64,000 nucleotides of DNA from Phormidium tenue FACHB-1052 (GCF_014696675.1 NZ_JACJQN010000008.1:124001-188000), one strand, 5' to 3'; positions 50,126-59,544 are shown, counted from the first letter of the stretch. The notes: generated by a model from the sequence alone, not told the origin. Program-made: numbers and translations.

Positions 50126-51263
50126 CGGTCAGAAGATACGGTTGAGCCAGCAAGCTTAGTGCAGGGCATAAATGATTGATGTTTAGTCATGACAGCGGCG
50201 GTGCCCATTGAGTAAATCCGAGTGTAAGGAGCAAATATTCGAAGTTGCTCTATGACGGCAGCGTATTGCATTGGTGACTTAAAGGATTGAGCCAATGCAG
50301 CAGCATTGTGACCTGACGCTCAAGCAAGTTGCGCTACTGCATCAAAGTATTGCACCGTGACATTAAAGGATTGAGCTATGACATTAAAGAGTTGTGCGGC
50401 TGCACTAAAGCATTGAGCCGTGACATTAAAGAGTTGCGTTGTCGCACTAAAGGAGTGGGGAAAAACAGCAAAGGCGCAGCCGACAACAGAAACATTGTGC
50501 GGTGACACACTAACCCTACGAGGCCGCAATATAGTGTGAGACATTGCTAACGCGGAACGTAGCGAAACCATTGAGAAAGCGACCGTTCCACTAATAATTT
50601 ACAGGTAGAGTGGTTTGGGAATATGGTAGAGCAAGGCCAGATTATTGAGGCCAGCAGTCTACTAAGGCAACCATGACAGGCTGGGTGTGGGGTAAAGCTG
50701 CGCCAATTGAGTGCGGTCTCTGGTAGCTGAGGACTGCCAATTGACATGGAGCTATTGGGCCGCTGTGAAAGTCCTGTCAGCGGAGACTTTTTGCTTCAGG
50801 ACTATACAACGTTAACATTAGTTTAAGAATCGCTTGAATATTGAGTCATTGATTATATACTTGCCAGAGTGTGCCCTAAATGGTAGCTAAAACCTCTGCT
50901 TTGAGCGAGCAGATGGCTTTGCTAGAGCTGCCATATAGATGAAGAAATTGCTTAACGTTCCCAAATTTTCGAATTGGTCGTCCTTCGCTCTGTGTAGGTA
51001 TAGAAGGTTCAACTGGTTTCTTTGCATTAATTCGCCGCTACGCGATTAGAAAGCACGTGTGAATTAAAAAGCACGATAGCTTTGCTTGTTTTGAGCTGCG
51101 AATTGACACGCTATCGATTAGAAGTTTTGGTTTTTTAAAGCCGCTGAGTCACTAGGTCGGTTAGAGGTCTATGACGTTGTGTCATTGGCTTCAACAGTAC
51201 TGCATCTAGAGGGGTAAGTGGTTCACTTTTGGCATGTTGTCCTTAATTTATGAGCATAGATCC
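50126..51263. other. 1.1-kb gene-poor region with a minisatellite
   Basis: The region separates the first ABC subunit from the metallopeptidase. It contains the 21-bp repeat array at 50336-50503 with decayed copies before it, and from about 50800 an AT-rich stretch rising into the metallopeptidase gene. I find no convincing protein gene. Confidence 0.55.
50336..50503. repeat. 21-bp degenerate tandem repeat (about eight units)
   Basis: Eight consecutive 21-base units follow the consensus GTGACATTAAAGNNTTGNGCN. The clearest are at 50357-50377, 50378-50398, 50399-50419 and 50420-50440. Further decayed copies can be seen back to about 50250. On the minus strand the array lies in an open frame that encodes a heptapeptide repeat F-N/S-V/A-x-A-Q-x (as in FNVTAQC, FSAAAQL, FNVIAQS). 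Confidence 0.85.
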
Positions 51264-53159
51264 ATGGCTGTATCTGCTGGTATTCAAGACACAGAACCAA
51301 ATAACTTAAAAGCTCTTTCATCAACCCCAAATTGGCTCAAACCTTTATTGGAGACAGAGCTGGATCAGGCCATAGTTAATGCTTTTAGTCTTGAGGCTGA
51401 GTTTTCTCAAATGATTAAGGGCTTCGTCGGCAATTCGGAATTAGGTAGGAGTGTCTATAACTTTTTAGAGGAGTTAAACCCTAAAATTTTCCTAGGCTCA
51501 CGTTTACAGACTGTCCCCTCACCTGTAATCGAGTTAGCCACTTCTCCTGATGCCAATGCATCGCTAGCCCCCCTGGGTTCAGCCATCGTGGGTCAGGCAA
51601 CAACAACGCCTCATTACCACGCTTACTGTAACTGCAACCAACGGGCTCAGCTATCAGATACGCTACCCGATCGCAACAATGCCTTTGGGGTGACGGTTCC
51701 TTTTGTATCGGTTCTAGCTACCAACGACAGAAACATTAATGGTCTGCTGTCGGGGGTGAAGTGGGCGTCTAGCTCAGTCTCCTTTAGCTTCACCAGTAGC
51801 ATGACCGATTATGAGTTTTTCTACCCTGACCGGACAAGCCATAACGCAAGCTTTTTGACCTTAAATGTTACCCAACGGGCAGCGGCCCGCCAATGGCTTA
51901 GGGGAGATTTTTATAACGTATCGCTGCTGTCCCCCTTTGAGCTAACCGGTGCAGACGATCGCAATGCCACCATTCGCATCGCGATGTCTAACGATCCAAC
52001 CACTGCCTATGCCTACTACCCAGACTCGACGGTGCAAGCAGGAGATGCCTGGTTTAACCGAGTTGACTACAACAGTCCGAAGATTGGTAACTATGCTTAT
52101 CACACCTTTGGCCATGAATTTGGTCACTCTATGGGGCTCAAGCACGGGCATGAAACTGACGGTCCGGCCAATGTCAGCATGAACCCCAATCGAGACTCAA
52201 TGGAGTTTTCGATCATGACCTATCGATCCTATGTTGGAGCACCTACAACGGGGGGCTATACCAACGAAACCTGGGGTTATGCTCAATCGCTGATGATGTA
52301 TGACATCGCTGCGCTTCAGCACATGTACGGGGCCTGGTTTGGGCACAACGCTGGCAACACCAACTACACCTTTTCAACCACCACTGGAGAAATGTTTATT
52401 AATGGTGTAGGTCAGGGCACGCCGGGGGCCAACCGCGTATTTCGCACGGTATGGGACGGTAATGGTATTGATACCTACAACTTATCAAATTACACCACCA
52501 ATCTAACTCTAGATCTAAGCCCAGGGAGCTGGTCTGACTTTAGCCGCGGGGGTACTTTTCAAAAGGCACAGCTTGGAGACAGCATCTATGCCCGGGGTCA
52601 CCTATTCAATGCTCTGCTATACCAAAATGATCTGCGATCGCTCATTGACAATGCTATTGGTGGCTCAGGCAACGACTATATCTACGGCAACCAGATCAAT
52701 AACGTCTTAGGCGGCGGCAGCGGCAATGACTATATCTACGGTTACGGCGGCAACGACACGCTTTATGGAGAGGCTGGCGCTGACTATTTGTACGGTCAAG
52801 ATGGCAATGACACCCTGGTAGGCAGTGCTGGCAATGACTTACTCAGCGGCGGCAACGGCAATGACATTCTGGTAGGGGGAATCAGTAGCGATACCCTCTA
52901 TGGTGGATTTGGAAGCGACACCTTTGTATTCAACAACCGCTTCGAGGGCACTGACCTAATCAAGGACTTCCAGTGGAGTCCATCGTTAGGAGGAGTAGAT
53001 AAGATACACGTTAACAGCACTGGGTTTGGGGCAACTTCTCTAAGCCAGATTGCCTACAATGCGACTAATGGTGGACTTTCCTTCCTAGGTACTGTGTTTG
53101 CCATCATAGAAAATAAACCAGCAGGTTTTAGTGTGAACCTTGACGTGGTGCTGGTTTAG
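51264..53159 (+). CDS. Serralysin-like M10 metallopeptidase with RTX calcium-binding repeats
   Basis: This 631-residue secreted zinc protease has HEFGHSMGLKH at residues 284-294, the HExxHxxGxxH site of metzincins, and a likely Met-turn SIMTYRS about 40 residues later. Residues from about 465 to 560 are RTX nonapeptides (GGSGNDYIYG, GYGGNDTLYG, GQDGNDTLVG and similar) that fold on binding calcium. There is no N-terminal signal peptide, as expected for type I secretion. ATG 51264 (MAVSAGIQDTE) is preferred to the TTG at 51234. Base composition is lower in GC than the surrounding core genes. No T1SS-type membrane-fusion or TolC gene is adjacent. Confidence 0.9.
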   Translation: MAVSAGIQDTEPNNLKALSSTPNWLKPLLETELDQAIVNAFSLEAEFSQMIKGFVGNSELGRSVYNFLEELNPKIFLGSRLQTVPSPVIELATSPDANASLAPLGSAIVGQATTTPHYHAYCNCNQRAQLSDTLPDRNNAFGVTVPFVSVLATNDRNINGLLSGVKWASSSVSFSFTSSMTDYEFFYPDRTSHNASFLTLNVTQRAAARQWLRGDFYNVSLLSPFELTGADDRNATIRIAMSNDPTTAYAYYPDSTVQAGDAWFNRVDYNSPKIGNYAYHTFGHEFGHSMGLKHGHETDGPANVSMNPNRDSMEFSIMTYRSYVGAPTTGGYTNETWGYAQSLMMYDIAALQHMYGAWFGHNAGNTNYTFSTTTGEMFINGVGQGTPGANRVFRTVWDGNGIDTYNLSNYTTNLTLDLSPGSWSDFSRGGTFQKAQLGDSIYARGHLFNALLYQNDLRSLIDNAIGGSGNDYIYGNQINNVLGGGSGNDYIYGYGGNDTLYGEAGADYLYGQDGNDTLVGSAGNDLLSGGNGNDILVGGISSDTLYGGFGSDTFVFNNRFEGTDLIKDFQWSPSLGGVDKIHVNSTGFGATSLSQIAYNATNGGLSFLGTVFAIIENKPAGFSVNLDVVLV

Positions 53160-53204
53160 GTCTTTTGAGCTGAGCGACTTTAATCGTTAACTTGTGATTT
53201 TCCT

Positions 53205-53236
53205 GGTGTAATAATCCCAATTGGGGGCATTACACC
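53205..53236 (+). terminator. Probable terminator after the metallopeptidase
   Basis: GGTGTAAT (53205-53212) pairs with ATTACACC (53229-53236), and an inner CCCAATTGGG adds a second short stem. GGGGTTACTTTT follows. Confidence 0.65.
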
Positions 53237-53439
53237 GGGGTTACTTTTAAAACGGCAATTCAATTTATCCGAGCGGAGGATGCCTGCTTTTGGGTTTAAC
53301 CTAATGGTCTTTGAAGGAACTTGGTCATTATCAAAGCGTCAACTACTCCTAGTACCAGAGTGAAAAAATCCCAGAGTGCTTTTAGTCACTGAGTTTAGCT
53401 TCAATTATTTGACCTTTTAGGGCACACGGAGAAAAAACA

Positions 53440-54279
53440 ATGAACTATCGACAGGCATTGAGAAACGCCCTTGTAGTTTTGGTTGCAGGTGGTGCATTGA
53501 CCTCCGTTGTCTCTTGTGGTCTAGCTGCAACAAATGACCAATCCACCTCAGATACCCCCGCGTTTGCATCCACAAGCCTTTCTCTCCAGGAACCCATGGC
53601 AGAAGCGGTAGACTCTCCTTATTTAGAATTGCCAAGTCAACATCTGATCGGGGAGGCTTTTGACTTTTCCTTTGCCGTTAACTTTGCTGAGTCTATAAAA
53701 ACTGACCCAGCTATTTTTTCGGAGGAGTTGACTGATGGCCCCAATACAGCGGTTGACGTTACTCTCATTGATCAGGGGGACTCGGTTAACTATGTTTTTA
53801 AATTTTCTGAAATCTTGAACCAAGACTGTGAATCAACTGTAGAGCGAGCCTGCGGTCAGAGTGCTGCATCAGCCAGAGGTAATGTAGCTGCTGTTGAGAT
53901 TCTGTTACCTAAAGGAAATCTTACCCCAGATACCTATCCCATCGCAGCAGCGGGGCAGATAGCCCCTGAAAAGTTGATTTCGGCAGACGATATTATGCTT
54001 TACTCTCGACAGCTTTACTCAGATCAATCCCATGGTCAATTGGGATGCGAGGTTTGGGGACGTGGAGAGTTGAAAATTTCTGAAGCAACTTACAATTCTG
54101 CTGGTCAGCTGACTTTCCTAGTCGTCAACCTAACGCGGCTATGCCAGCAAACTCAACCCTTTCCTCCCACTGAGCCTGGAGATGCCGTTGACGATACTAA
54201 TCAAGAGCCAATTGAGGCATATGAAGTTAATTTTGCCTGGCAGATTCGGCTAGCTCCAGCGATCGCTGCTAATCACTAG
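53440..54279 (+). CDS. Putative lipoprotein of unknown function
   Basis: This 279-residue protein has a signal peptide with a hydrophobic core LVVLVAGGALTSVV and a lipobox VVSC, so Cys26 or 27 would be lipid-modified. The mature part is acidic, with cysteines in DCESTVERACG, LGCEV and TRLCQ that could form disulfides. I do not recognise the family. The ATG is preceded by GGAG. It lies in the AT-richer stretch between the two ABC genes, 280 bases after the metallopeptidase, and may have arrived with it. Confidence 0.75.
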   Translation: MNYRQALRNALVVLVAGGALTSVVSCGLAATNDQSTSDTPAFASTSLSLQEPMAEAVDSPYLELPSQHLIGEAFDFSFAVNFAESIKTDPAIFSEELTDGPNTAVDVTLIDQGDSVNYVFKFSEILNQDCESTVERACGQSAASARGNVAAVEILLPKGNLTPDTYPIAAAGQIAPEKLISADDIMLYSRQLYSDQSHGQLGCEVWGRGELKISEATYNSAGQLTFLVVNLTRLCQQTQPFPPTEPGDAVDDTNQEPIEAYEVNFAWQIRLAPAIAANH

Positions 54280-54478
54280 CTAAACTGATCGCTTTGACTA
54301 GGTGACGGCGACATCGCTGTCTCTTTTGATGGGGAGCGGAGGAATCACATCCTGGCGTAGAGCACTTTGCCCATTTGAAAGGAATTGAGCAGTGCTAATG
54401 CCGACCAACCTGGCATTCGGTTGTTGAAACTTGAGTGCTAGCATGATGCCAGCATTTGACCATGGGAGAGGTAATGCG

Positions 54479-54679
54479 ATGAAATGGCGTGTGGTGCTCG
54501 AACCTGATACAGAAACTGGTGATTGGGGCATCTGGTGTCAAGAGCTGCCGGGCTGCGTTTCTGCTGGTGAAACCGAGCAGGAAGATCTAGACAACATTCG
54601 AGAGGCCATTGAGCTTTACCTTGAGGCAGAATCCATTGATTTAGAGCCCGGATCGGTATTGCGCGAGGTTCTAGTTTAA
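54479..54679 (+). CDS. hicB: HicB-like antitoxin
   Basis: This 66-residue protein has the HicB partial-RNase-H-like pattern: VVLEPDTETGDWGIW, then ELPGCVSAGETEQEDLDNI and the helix REAIELYLEA. HicB proteins neutralise HicA mRNA interferases and often repress their own operon. I chose ATG 54479 (MKWRVVLEPD), since the upstream codons in the same frame are not family-like. The stop TAA shares its last A with the ATG of hicA, so translation is coupled. It is a short HicB without a separate C-terminal DNA-binding domain. Confidence 0.85.
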   Translation: MKWRVVLEPDTETGDWGIWCQELPGCVSAGETEQEDLDNIREAIELYLEAESIDLEPGSVLREVLV

Positions 54680-54901
54680 TGAGTCGGTTGCGCCAACTAA
54701 CTGCTCAACAGGCCGAAAAGATTATTAAACGCTATGGTTTTGAATTGGTGTCGCAGAAGGGCAGCCACCGAAAATGGCGTAATTTGGAGAGAAAGCTACA
54801 GGTTGTGGTTCCCTTCCATAAAGGTAAAACCTCCATCTGGGACACTACGCAGCATTATGACCAGTGCTGATATTCCAGAAGCAGAATGGAAATCCGATTA
54901 G
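54679..54901 (+). pseudogene. hicA: HicA-like mRNA interferase toxin, frameshifted
   Basis: The frame from ATG 54679 encodes a HicA double-stranded RNA-binding-fold toxin with the catalytic His in KGSHRKW at about residue 31, then runs out of family in an abnormal end SIWDTTQHYDQC and stops at 54870. One base over, the sequence continues as PSGTLRSIMTSADIPEAEW and ends at TAG 54899-54901, which is the normal HicA C-terminus. A single extra base near 54830 explains the break. If real, the toxin lacks its last helix and is probably inactive; a sequencing error is the alternative. Confidence 0.8.
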
Positions 54902-54936
54902 CTCTTATCGGCTAAAGCGTTAAGGAACGACTACCG

Positions 54937-56709
54937 ATGACCCTCGCTACAGCCGTCCATCCGACCGCAGACACCAAACCTAAGCTTTCAACGGTGGGCC
55001 GGTTCTTGCGCTATTTTGCGCCCTACCGGCAAGACCTGCCGATCGCACTGCTGCTGGTCGCCCTTGGGGCAACAACCCAGGCGATCGGGCCGCTGCTGAT
55101 CGGCTGGGCGATCGATAACCTGATTTTGCAGGGCAATTTGCCGGGGCTGCTGTGGATGCTGGCGGCCCTGACGGTGATTTATCTCGTTGGGGTGTGGGCG
55201 ATTCGCGGGCAAATCTGGCGGATGGGGGCGATCGTGCAGCGACTGCTGGGGCAGCTGCGGCAGGATATTTTCGACAAAATCCAGAGTTTGCCGGTGAGCT
55301 TTTTCGATCGCAGCGAGGCGGGCGACCTGATGAGTCGCCTGCTCAATGACGTGAATACGGTGAATCAGGCTTTTGGCCTCACCATTCCCCAAGTGCTGGG
55401 CCAGACATTCAGTCTGGTGGGGATCATCATCGCCATGCTTTCCATCAATCTACAGCTAGGGTTGCTGAGCAATCTGGTGGTGCCGCTGATGATTTTTACC
55501 ACGGGGTTTTTCTCCCGCTGGGCGAGAAGCCGCTTTCGCCTCACCCGGCAGACCATCGGCGACCTGTCGGCCAAGCTGGAAGAAGACATTGGCAGCGTCA
55601 AAGAGGCCCAGGCGTTTAACCGCACCCAGCTCAACATTGAAGAGTTTGACAGTCTCAACGCGGCGAACCGCAAGGCCAATGTGCAGGCGGTGGCGGTGAC
55701 GGCGGCGTTTTTGCCCTCCATCGACTTGCTCAATACCCTGGCTACGGCAGGGGTGACGGCCTACGGTGGCTATCTGGCGGTGACGGGGGTGATGACGGTG
55801 GGCACTGTGACGGCCTTTGTGCTCTACGTGCAGCAGTTCTTTCGCCCGATCCAAATTCTTAGCCAGTTCTATACCCAGGCCCAGTCGGCGCTGGCGGGGC
55901 TCGATCGCATCTTTCTGCTGCTCGACGAGCCTGCTACCCTGCAAGATGCCCTCAATGCCACCGAGATGCCACCTATCAAAGGCGAGGTGCGGTTTGAGTC
56001 GGTGGGGTTTGGCTATACCCCCAACCAGCGGGTGCTGAAGGAGGTCAACCTCTGCGCCCAGCCGGGGCAGATGGTTGCGCTCGTGGGGCCAACCGGGGCG
56101 GGCAAGAGCACGATCATCAACCTGATCATGCGGTTCTACGATGTGTCGGCAGGGGCGGTGTGCATCGATGGGGTGGATGTGCGCGGCGTCACCCAGGCCA
56201 GCCTGCGCCGCCAGATTGGCATTGTGCTGCAAGACAATTTACTCTTCACGGGCACCGTGGCCGAAAACATTGCCTTTGGGGCTCCCCACGCCAGCCAGGC
56301 CGAGATTGAAGCGGCGGCCCAGGCGGCAAATGTGCATGAATTCATCACCTCGCTGCCCCAGGGCTATAGCACCCGTCTGGGGGAACGCGGCGCGCCCCTC
56401 AGCCAGGGGCAGCGGCAGCTGGTGAGCATTGCCCGAGCAGTGCTGATTGACCCGCGCATTTTGCTGCTGGATGAGGCCACCAGCAGCATTGACACGCGCA
56501 CTGAGGGGCTGGTGCAGGAGGCGATCGCCCGCCTCCTGCACAACCGCACCAGCTTTGTGATTGCCCACCGCCTCAGCACCGTCACCCAGGCCGACCAGGT
56601 GCTGGTGATTCAGCAGGGCGAGATTGTCGAGCAGGGCACCCACGCCGAGCTGATGGCCCGCGAGGGCATCTATGCCAACCTCTACAGCTTGCAGCTGGGC
56701 ACTGACTGA
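54937..56709 (+). CDS. ABC exporter subunit with consensus ATP site
   Basis: This 590-residue half-transporter has six transmembrane helices and an ATPase domain with Walker A GPTGAGKST (384-392), Walker B LLLDEAT with catalytic Glu513, and switch His544 in VIAHR. The signature is LSQGQ (488-492) instead of LSGGQ. In heterodimeric exporters the partner of a subunit lacking Glu and His usually has a deviating signature, so this protein and the one at 48326 look like the two halves of one pump. Substrate is unknown; drugs, lipids or peptides are typical. Confidence 0.9.
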   Translation: MTLATAVHPTADTKPKLSTVGRFLRYFAPYRQDLPIALLLVALGATTQAIGPLLIGWAIDNLILQGNLPGLLWMLAALTVIYLVGVWAIRGQIWRMGAIVQRLLGQLRQDIFDKIQSLPVSFFDRSEAGDLMSRLLNDVNTVNQAFGLTIPQVLGQTFSLVGIIIAMLSINLQLGLLSNLVVPLMIFTTGFFSRWARSRFRLTRQTIGDLSAKLEEDIGSVKEAQAFNRTQLNIEEFDSLNAANRKANVQAVAVTAAFLPSIDLLNTLATAGVTAYGGYLAVTGVMTVGTVTAFVLYVQQFFRPIQILSQFYTQAQSALAGLDRIFLLLDEPATLQDALNATEMPPIKGEVRFESVGFGYTPNQRVLKEVNLCAQPGQMVALVGPTGAGKSTIINLIMRFYDVSAGAVCIDGVDVRGVTQASLRRQIGIVLQDNLLFTGTVAENIAFGAPHASQAEIEAAAQAANVHEFITSLPQGYSTRLGERGAPLSQGQRQLVSIARAVLIDPRILLLDEATSSIDTRTEGLVQEAIARLLHNRTSFVIAHRLSTVTQADQVLVIQQGEIVEQGTHAELMAREGIYANLYSLQLGTD

Positions 56710-56730
56710 GGAGCTGTCCTAACTCAGACT

Positions 56731-57081
56731 TCACCAAGAAAGGCCATCGTTGAAATAGAAGATCCAGCCTAGGGTGGCTGCCGCAGTGGTCAGGTTGATC
56801 AGAGGTAGGGCGGTGACCCCACAGGCCAGCAGGTAGCGATAGGGCAAATTGGCAAACACCGGCAGCAAAAACACCAGCCAGCTCAGCAGCACCGCCACGA
56901 TGCAAACAATAGGAAAGGTGACAACGCTGAGAACCAGGGTCACCGCGACAGGGCTTTCGAGAACCTTGGGGTCCTCAAACATCATCGCCGTCATGAGCGC
57001 GGGCATCAACCCGGCCATCGCACCAATGACTAACAGAACTGTCGCAATAAAAAGAACCATTAGAGCGGTTTTCCGGCGCAT
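56731..57081 (-). CDS. Small polytopic membrane protein
   Basis: This 116-residue protein has four hydrophobic segments: TALMVLFIATVLLVIGAMAG, VTLVLSVVTFPIVCIVAVLL, a short third and YLLACGVTALPLINLTTAAA (each about 20 residues). I start it at ATG 57081 (MRRKTALMV), because the 78 codons upstream in the open frame are not membrane-like and overlap the divergent SDR gene. I do not recognise a family. It is convergent with the ABC gene. Confidence 0.7.
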   Translation of the reverse strand: MRRKTALMVLFIATVLLVIGAMAGLMPALMTAMMFEDPKVLESPVAVTLVLSVVTFPIVCIVAVLLSWLVFLLPVFANLPYRYLLACGVTALPLINLTTAAATLGWIFYFNDGLSW

Positions 57082-57171
57082 AGGGTTTGTTACAGTGAAA
57101 GCCGCTGGCTGGGCGGAGGGACACCCTAGGTTGCCCAATGCCTCCGCATAAACCCATCTGGAGGTGCGCCG

Positions 57172-57942
57172 ATGAGTCAGGTCGATCAGTCCCCTGTAGC
57201 TCTGGTAACTGGAGGTGCCCAAGGGATTGGCCTGGGTATTACCCAATTCCTGCTCAATCAGGGCTGGCGCGTTGCGATCGCCGATATGAACACAGCCGCT
57301 GGCGCTGCTCTCCAAGACACGCTGCCCCAGTTTCGCGAGTCGTTTATCTTTTTGCCCTGCAATGTATCTCAGGAGCGTGAAGTGGAGTGCAGTGTCGGGG
57401 CTGCCCTAGACTGGTTTGGCCAGCTCAACGGGCTCGTCAACAACGCTGGCATTGCCAACCCCTACAGCGGCCCCGTCGAAGACCTGACCCTGGAAGACTG
57501 GAATCGCTGGATTGGCACTAACCTGACGGGGTACTTTTTGATGGTGAAGCATACCGTTCGTCATCTGCGGGCGGTTCAGGGTGCGATCGTCAACATTTCC
57601 TCGGTGCGCGCCCTTCAGTCTGAACCCGACTCCGAAGCCTATGCCGCCTCTAAGGGAGGCATTGTGGCGCTGACCCACGCCCTGGCCATGAGCCTCGGCC
57701 CGGCCATCCGCGTCAACTGCATCAGCCCCGGCTGGATTGATGTCAGCGCCCTGAAACATCCCCCCCAGGAGTCGCACCTCAGCCCAACGGACCACGCTCA
57801 GCATCCAGTCGGGCGCGTGGGTCAAGCCCAAGACATTGCGGAAATGGCCTACTTTTTGCTGTCAGATAAAGCCGGTTTTATCACGGGGCAGAATATCGTG
57901 ATGGACGGCGGCATGGGCCGCAAGATGATCTACGAGGAGTAG
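57172..57942 (+). CDS. Short-chain dehydrogenase/reductase (SDR)
   Basis: This 256-residue classical SDR has the cofactor motif TGGAQGIGLG at residues 14-23, NNAGIA, a catalytic Ser in NISSVRA and the YAASKGG motif with catalytic Tyr and Lys. The C-terminal FITGQNIVMDGGMG is typical. Acidic and small residues after beta-2 (ADMN) suggest NAD(H) rather than NADP(H). The substrate cannot be predicted. It is convergent with the MocR-type regulator gene, separated by seven bases. Confidence 0.9.
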   Translation: MSQVDQSPVALVTGGAQGIGLGITQFLLNQGWRVAIADMNTAAGAALQDTLPQFRESFIFLPCNVSQEREVECSVGAALDWFGQLNGLVNNAGIANPYSGPVEDLTLEDWNRWIGTNLTGYFLMVKHTVRHLRAVQGAIVNISSVRALQSEPDSEAYAASKGGIVALTHALAMSLGPAIRVNCISPGWIDVSALKHPPQESHLSPTDHAQHPVGRVGQAQDIAEMAYFLLSDKAGFITGQNIVMDGGMGRKMIYEE

Positions 57943-57949
57943 GCCAGAA

Positions 57950-59407
57950 CTAGATCAGGTTCAGGGCGGCCAATCGTTCGAGCCCCAGGGCGATCGCGTC
58001 CTCCTCCAGTTCGGTGTAGCTAAAGATGAACTCGTGCCCTGGGCTGGGGCCGAGGTACTGGGGGTTGGCGGAGATTAGCCCAACACCCACCTCGGCGGCT
58101 TTCGCCATTAGCAGGTCGTCGGCAATCTCGGTCGCAAAGCGCACCATGACGTGCAGCCCGGCATTTTCGCCCAGCAGTGTGGCGCGATCGCCCCAGTACT
58201 TGCCCAAGGCCGCCACCAGGGCCTGCCGTCGCTGGTCGTAGATGCCTCGCATGCGGCGAATGTGGCGCTCTAGATGGCCCTCGGTAATGAAATCGGCCAG
58301 CACCGCCTGCTCCAGGGTTGGTCCCTGGCGATCGGCCAGCCACTTGGCGCGGCTAAACACCGCCACCAGGGCCGGGGGCAGCACCATGTAGCCTACCCGC
58401 AGCGACGGAAACAGCACCTTCGAAAACGTGCCCACGTACAGCACCGACTGCCCATCCCCCAACCCTTGCAGCGCCGGAATCGGGCGGCCCCCGTAGCGGT
58501 ATTCGCTGTCGTAGTCATCTTCAAAAATCAGGCTGCCGCTCTGCTCTGCCCAGGCCAGCAGGGCCAGCCGGCGCGGCAGAGACAGCACCGCCCCGGTCGG
58601 AAACTGGTGCGAGGGGGTGACATACACCAGGCGAATTGGGCCGGGTGTAGCCGCCAGCGCCGCCACATCCATACCCGCCGCGTCTACTGGAATCGGGCAC
58701 AGCGTGGCTCCCTGGCTGGCCAAAACGCGGCGGGCACTGAGGTAGCTGGGTTCTTCTAAAGCCACCCGATCGCCGGACGACAGCAGCAGGCGCGTGGCGA
58801 GGGAAAGCGCCTGTTGGGTGCCGTTGGTGATCAAAATTTGGTCGGGGTGGCAGTGCACGGCGCGGGCCTGGGCCAGATAGGTGGCGATCGCCTCTCGCAG
58901 CGGCCCATGCCCTAGAGGATTGGTCGCGTAGTCGAGCCATTCCGTGCGGCGGCTGTGGCGAGACAGTAGCTGCCGCCACAGCTCTAACGGAAAGCGATCG
59001 AGGGCCGGGCGACCATAGCGAAAGCTCAGAGGCACAGTGGGTTCGGGGCTGGGGCTAGGGTCGATCTGCTCCAAGCGACGACCGTAATCTGACAGCGACA
59101 CGGTGGGGATTGGCCCCGGTGGGATTGCCGTTAACGGGAGCGATTGCAGCAGGTCGTCGGGCAGTTGGTTGCAGACGTAAGTGCCGGAACCCGTCACCGT
59201 TTGCAGATAGCCCTCGCTCAACAATTGGTCATAACTCTGGGTCACCGTGGCGCGTGATACGCCTAGACTTTGGGCTAGGGCGCGAGTTGATGGCAAGCGC
59301 TGCCTAGGGGCCAGCCGCCCCTTAAGAATCCCGGCCCGCAGAGCGGCGTAGATCTGCTGGTAGACGGGATCTGGGCTGTGTGGGTCAAGGGCAATGGCAA
59401 AATCCAT
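57950..59407 (-). CDS. MocR/PdxR-type GntR transcriptional regulator with aminotransferase domain
   Basis: This 485-residue protein has a GntR-type winged helix (about residues 10-75; RLPSTRALAQSLGVSRATV) joined to a fold-type I aminotransferase domain. The PLP lysine lies in YVGTFSKVLFPSLRVGYM. PdxR-like members sense pyridoxal phosphate and control vitamin B6 genes; others control neighbouring amino-acid or sugar genes. ATG 59407 (MDFAIALDPHS) is preferred over 59479. It is divergent from a GNAT, transglutaminase-like and PPOX-family gene row, which could be its targets. Confidence 0.9.
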   Translation of the reverse strand: MDFAIALDPHSPDPVYQQIYAALRAGILKGRLAPRQRLPSTRALAQSLGVSRATVTQSYDQLLSEGYLQTVTGSGTYVCNQLPDDLLQSLPLTAIPPGPIPTVSLSDYGRRLEQIDPSPSPEPTVPLSFRYGRPALDRFPLELWRQLLSRHSRRTEWLDYATNPLGHGPLREAIATYLAQARAVHCHPDQILITNGTQQALSLATRLLLSSGDRVALEEPSYLSARRVLASQGATLCPIPVDAAGMDVAALAATPGPIRLVYVTPSHQFPTGAVLSLPRRLALLAWAEQSGSLIFEDDYDSEYRYGGRPIPALQGLGDGQSVLYVGTFSKVLFPSLRVGYMVLPPALVAVFSRAKWLADRQGPTLEQAVLADFITEGHLERHIRRMRGIYDQRRQALVAALGKYWGDRATLLGENAGLHVMVRFATEIADDLLMAKAAEVGVGLISANPQYLGPSPGHEFIFSYTELEEDAIALGLERLAALNLI

Positions 59408-59544
59408 CGGGGTGAGCCTATGGAGATAGTTAAAGTGGACTGGCCAGTTTAGCCAAAATTGGCTCTTGTGACGCTCCAATTCTCTGTCTATGCTAAGTCC
59501 ACGACTGCGGTTTTGGATTGTTTGCCCGGAGTTTGAACCCAGCT

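Noticed and set aside
50336-50503. The tandem repeats as a CRISPR array
   Set aside because: Units are contiguous 21-mers with no spacers, and no cas gene is in the window.
54298-54531. A 77-codon minus-strand frame overlapping hicB
   Set aside because: It overlaps the hicB start and has no recognisable toxin, antitoxin or transposase motif.
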